From positions 62,001-126,000 of the forward strand of contig JACKLO010000015.1 in assembly GCA_024235915.1 (NCBI GenBank): a stretch of DNA of 64,000 nt, in the 5' to 3' direction. A model generated the notes under the pieces. The model was not told the DNA's origin, did no database searches, and was given only the letters and a program-made list of their open reading frames with translations. The translations under genes were made by a program, and so were the position numbers. This stretch comes from Burkholderiaceae bacterium (lineage in GTDB: Bacteria > Pseudomonadota > Gammaproteobacteria > Burkholderiales > Burkholderiaceae_C). Below are positions 61,429 to 64,000 of the stretch, piece by piece. Within the stretch, counting starts at the first letter, position 1, and each line of letters begins with the position of its first letter.

Positions 61429-61827
61429 TCAGGCCGTGGCCGCCAGCTTCTGCAGGATCTTGGTGACCTTCTCTTCCAGCGTCGCCTTGGTGAAGGGCTT
61501 GACGATGTAGCCGGCCGCCCCGCTCTGCGCTGCAAGCACGATGTCTTCCTTGCGCGCCTCGGCGGTGACCATCAGCACCGGCAGGTGCTTGAGGCTGTCG
61601 TCGGCCTTGATCGCCTTCAGCAGGTCGAAGCCGTTCATGTTCGGCATGTTGATGTCGGAGACCACGAAGTCGAACTTCTGGGCCTTGAGCATGTTCAGCG
61701 CATGCGCGCCGTCTTCGGCCTCGTCGGCGTTGTTGCAGCCCATCTCCTTGAGCAGGCCGCGCACGATGCGGCGCATGGTCGAGAAGTCGTCGACGATCAG
61801 GAACTTCAGGTCGGTGTGGTTGCTCAT
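61429..61827 (-). CDS. cheY: chemotaxis response regulator CheY
   Basis: A 132-residue single receiver domain. Asp58 (in VVSDINMPNMNG), the acidic pair DD at 13-14, Thr88 and Lys110 (YIVKPF) are all present. The sequence is of the enteric/beta flagellar CheY type (FLIVDDFSTMRRIVR). A sigma-28 promoter overlaps the end of motB directly upstream, so cheY-cheZ can be expressed apart from motAB. Confidence 0.98.
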   Translation of the reverse strand: MSNHTDLKFLIVDDFSTMRRIVRGLLKEMGCNNADEAEDGAHALNMLKAQKFDFVVSDINMPNMNGFDLLKAIKADDSLKHLPVLMVTAEARKEDIVLAAQSGAAGYIVKPFTKATLEEKVTKILQKLAATA

Positions 61828-61859
61828 GGAGGTGTCCTCGGGGCGGGATGCTGGAGGGC

Positions 61860-61886
61860 TTATCGGCGGTCTTCGCCGTGACTTGA
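61860..61886 (-). promoter_or_regulatory. sigma-28 (FliA) promoter for cheY, inside the end of motB
   Basis: On the minus strand TCAA, exactly 15 bases, then GCCGATAA. The octamer contains the motB stop codon (TAA). Expected start of transcription is about 25 bases before the cheY ATG. Confidence 0.7.
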
Positions 61887-62834
61887 GGGAGATTGGGCGT
61901 GGGGCGCCAGATCCGGCCGGATCGACGGCAGCGCCGGCGTGTCGGCAACGTCCTCGGTCGCCGTGGCGCGGTCGAAGAAGCGGTCCTCGGCCTCGCGGTT
62001 CATCACGATGATGCTGATGCGTCGGTTGGCCGGCGCACGCGGGTCCTGCTCGTCGAATGGCCGGCTGTCGGCCAGGCCCTGCACGCGCAGCATGTGGTTC
62101 GTCGGCAGGCCGCCTGCGGTGAGCTCACGGCGCGACGCATTGGCACGGTCGGCGGAGAGCTCCCAGTTGCTGTAGCCTCGCTGCTCACCCGCGAACACCA
62201 TGGCATCGGTGTGACCTTCCAGCGTGATGCGGTTGGGCACTTCGCCGAGCACGCTGCCGATGGCGCGCAGCAACTCGCGCATGTGCGGTTCCACCACGGC
62301 GCTGCCGCTGGAGAACATCGGCCGGTTCTGCTCGTCGACGATCTGGATGCGCAGGCCTTCGTGTGTCATGTCCAGGCGGATCTGCGAACTCATCGCCGCC
62401 AGCACCGGGCTCTGTGCCACCTTGTCCTTGACCTGCTGCATCAACCGCTCCAGGCGGCTGATCTCGGCGCGTCGCTGCTCTTCCTTCAGCGCCTTGAGGT
62501 TGATGGCGCGCTTGGGCGACGGCGTCTCGCCGTCCTTGGTCTGCCCCGTCTCACGGGACAGGTCCTTGCCGCCACCCTTGATGATGGAGGACGAGTCGCC
62601 CGAGCCGGAACCCCCGAACATCGCCACCTTCAGCGGCGACTGGAAGTAGTCGGCGATGCCCTTCTTGTCGCCTTCGGTCGTGGAGCCCAGCAGCCACATC
62701 AGCAGGAAGAAGGCCATCATGGCCGTCACGAAGTCGGCGTAGGCGATCTTCCAGGCCCCACCGTGGGCCGCGTGACCGCCCTTCTTGATCTTCTTGACGA
62801 TGATCGGCTGCAGCTTCTTGGCGTCACCGGCCAT
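61860..62834 (-). CDS. motB: flagellar stator protein MotB
   Basis: A 324-residue protein. One membrane helix near the N-terminus carries the proton-binding Asp33 in AYADFVTAMMAFFLLMW. A plug-like segment follows, then an OmpA-type peptidoglycan-binding domain (ITLEGHTDAMVF, ELSADRANASRREL, PANRRISI). It anchors the stator to the cell wall. It is separated from motA by 138 bases rich in inverted GC repeats without a recognised gene. Confidence 0.97.
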   Translation of the reverse strand: MAGDAKKLQPIIVKKIKKGGHAAHGGAWKIAYADFVTAMMAFFLLMWLLGSTTEGDKKGIADYFQSPLKVAMFGGSGSGDSSSIIKGGGKDLSRETGQTKDGETPSPKRAINLKALKEEQRRAEISRLERLMQQVKDKVAQSPVLAAMSSQIRLDMTHEGLRIQIVDEQNRPMFSSGSAVVEPHMRELLRAIGSVLGEVPNRITLEGHTDAMVFAGEQRGYSNWELSADRANASRRELTAGGLPTNHMLRVQGLADSRPFDEQDPRAPANRRISIIVMNREAEDRFFDRATATEDVADTPALPSIRPDLAPHAQSPSSHGEDRR

Positions 62835-62972
62835 CGTTGACCTCCGCAGTCCCGTGGCGCGACTGCACTGGCCCTGGCCGGCGCAGCACTGTCGGCGTCA
62901 GCACCGAGCCGGCGGCCCGCGGAGCCGGCCGGCCCCAGGGTGCCAGCGGCAGCGTCTGCTGTCGGCCAGCCG

Positions 62973-63833
62973 TCACTTCTTGCCCTTCACGTGGCTCTCC
63001 AGCTCGGTGAAGCTGGGGCGGTCGGTGGAGTACAGCACCTTGCGGCCGAACTCGATGGCGACTTGCGGGGCATAACCCTGCATGCTGGCCAGCAGCGTGG
63101 TCTTGATGCACTGCAGTTCCTTGGTCGCATCCTCGACCTTCTGCTCCAGCAGGCCGCCCAGCGGTTCGGCAAACCCGTAGGCCAGGAAAATGCCCAGGAA
63201 GGTGCCCACCAGCGCCGAGCCGATCATGCCGCCCAGCACCGCCGGCGGCTGGCCCACCGAGCCCATGGTGTTGACCACGCCCAGCACGGCGGCCACGATG
63301 CCGAAGGCCGGCAGGGCCCCGGCCATGCGCTGGATGGCTGCCACGGCCGCGTGTTCCTCCTGATGGTGCGTCTCGATCTCGCTGTCCATCAGGCTTTCGA
63401 TCTCATGGGCGTTGAGGTTGCCCGAGACCATCATGCGCAGGTAGTCGGTGACGAACTCCGTCACGTGGTGGTCATTGCCCACGGTGGGGTACTTCTGGAA
63501 CAGCGCCGAACTGTGCGGATCCTCGACGTCCTTCTCGATGGACATCAGACCCTCCTTGCGCGCCTTCTGCAGGATGTCGTAGAGCAGCGCCAGCAGTTCC
63601 ATGTAGCGGGCCTTGCTGAACTTGCTGCCCTTGAAGCACAGGCCGATGCCCTTCACGCAGGCCTTCACCACCTTCATCTGGTTGTTGGCCAGGAAGGCGC
63701 CGATGGCTGCACCGAAGATGGTGATCATCTCGAAGGGCAGCGCCTTCAGGATGACGCCGATGTTGCCGCCGTGCACGATGTACACGCCGAAAACGCATCC
63801 CAGCGCGACGAGCCAGCCGATGATGACGAACAT
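62973..63833 (-). CDS. motA: flagellar stator protein MotA
   Basis: A 286-residue membrane protein with two N-terminal helices (FVIIGWLVALGCVFGVYIV and FGAAIGAFLA), a cytoplasmic loop with charged residues and two C-terminal helices (ALPAFGIVAAVLGVVNTMG with its functional Pro, and LGGMIGSALVGTFLGIFLAYG). It conducts protons with MotB to drive the rotor. A sigma-28 promoter lies 47 bases upstream of the start. Confidence 0.98.
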   Translation of the reverse strand: MFVIIGWLVALGCVFGVYIVHGGNIGVILKALPFEMITIFGAAIGAFLANNQMKVVKACVKGIGLCFKGSKFSKARYMELLALLYDILQKARKEGLMSIEKDVEDPHSSALFQKYPTVGNDHHVTEFVTDYLRMMVSGNLNAHEIESLMDSEIETHHQEEHAAVAAIQRMAGALPAFGIVAAVLGVVNTMGSVGQPPAVLGGMIGSALVGTFLGIFLAYGFAEPLGGLLEQKVEDATKELQCIKTTLLASMQGYAPQVAIEFGRKVLYSTDRPSFTELESHVKGKK

Positions 63834-63847
63834 GGTGTTGGTTCAGG

Positions 63848-64000
63848 TCAGAGGTTGCCCCGGGGGGCGTTACCGGTTCTTATCGGCGCCGGCGCCGTCG
63901 GGTTGAGCGTCGATTGCCGCGCTCCCGGCACCCGCCAGGCCAGCACCTCGCGCCCACCGGGAGGGTGGTCGCGCAGGTCGGGTGCCCGTCCCGGAACGGC
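63848..64000 (-). CDS. possible 3' end of a gene cut at the right edge, not identified
   Basis: A minus-strand frame ending at TGA 63848-63850 has coding-like third-position GC in its first 28 codons (GAC CTG CGC GAC CAC ... GTG CTG GCC TGG), reading LRDHPPGGREVLAWRVPGA. flhC often precedes motA in Burkholderiales, but the CxxC and PPSRAG residues of FlhC are not seen in this frame. The motA promoter lies inside the last part of the frame. It may be non-coding. Confidence 0.25.
   Translation of the reverse strand, partial: AVPGRAPDLRDHPPGGREVLAWRVPGARQSTLNPTAPAPIRTGNAPRGNL
63880..63906 (-). promoter_or_regulatory. sigma-28 (FliA) promoter for motA
   Basis: On the minus strand TCAA (63903-63906), exactly 15 bases, then GCCGATAA (63880-63887), a perfect -10 octamer. 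Same form and spacing as the cheY promoter. Confidence 0.78.

Noticed and set aside
63870..64000. Frame reading PARPPSRWARG, suggestive of the FlhC PPSRAG motif
   Set aside because: The zinc cysteines of FlhC are missing and codon use is poorer than in an overlapping frame. The resemblance is probably chance.

Overview
The window is high-GC DNA with dense, mostly minus-strand genes. Gene content and order suggest a motile betaproteobacterium of the order Burkholderiales: a beta-type flagellar locus (flgB-L, flgAMN, fliA-flhG-flhF-flhA-flhB, cheZ-cheY-motB-motA), a fused cysN-cysC, and many c-di-GMP and sensor-kinase genes. The Rubrivivax/Leptothrix/Roseateles neighbourhood is likely, but the genus cannot be fixed from this sequence. 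I saw no RNA gene, insertion sequence or CRISPR array.

Region A (1-27.8 kb) reads as a biosynthetic cluster for a sulfated secondary lipid or polyketide. A giant polyketide synthase related to PUFA/secondary-lipid synthases (flavin-dependent enoyl-reductase-like domain, KS, AT, ACP, KR) runs off the left edge. Next to it lie secreted or lipoprotein hydrolases and two paralogous secreted proteins that look like beta-propellers. A minus-strand operon follows: a PAPS-type sulfotransferase, a small unknown protein, an outer-membrane efflux channel, a membrane protein fused to an HlyD-type adaptor, a BNR-repeat protein, and an acyl-carrier-protein/sulfotransferase fusion. Beside it are cysQ (PAP removal), cysD and cysNC (sulfate to PAPS) and an SLC13-type anion permease that could bring in sulfate. 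Matches to the sigma-54 -24/-12 element lie before the synthase, before the sulfotransferase operon and before cysD, which suggests one RpoN-controlled system that makes PAPS, builds a chain, sulfates it and exports it.

Region B (27.7-39.5 kb) holds signalling genes: a small unknown gene with a sigma-28-like promoter, a diguanylate cyclase, a receiver-PAS-GGDEF-EAL protein, an HPt protein, a histidine kinase, an ANTAR-type response regulator coupled to a large multi-PAS kinase, and an EAL-like/HDOD protein.

Region C (39.5-64 kb) is the flagellar locus. The hook-basal body genes flgB to flgL run on the minus strand, with an intrinsic terminator between flgF and flgG. flgA, flgM and flgN run on the plus strand, with a sigma-28-type promoter before flgM. 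After another PAS kinase come, in transcription order on the minus strand, motA, motB, cheY, cheZ, flhB, flhA, flhF, flhG and fliA, with sigma-28-type promoters before motA and inside the end of motB. Unusual points are a hook protein with an alanine-rich insertion of about 150 residues and a FlhG-like protein that keeps the FlhF-activating DQAxxLR helix but has lost the ATPase P-loop.
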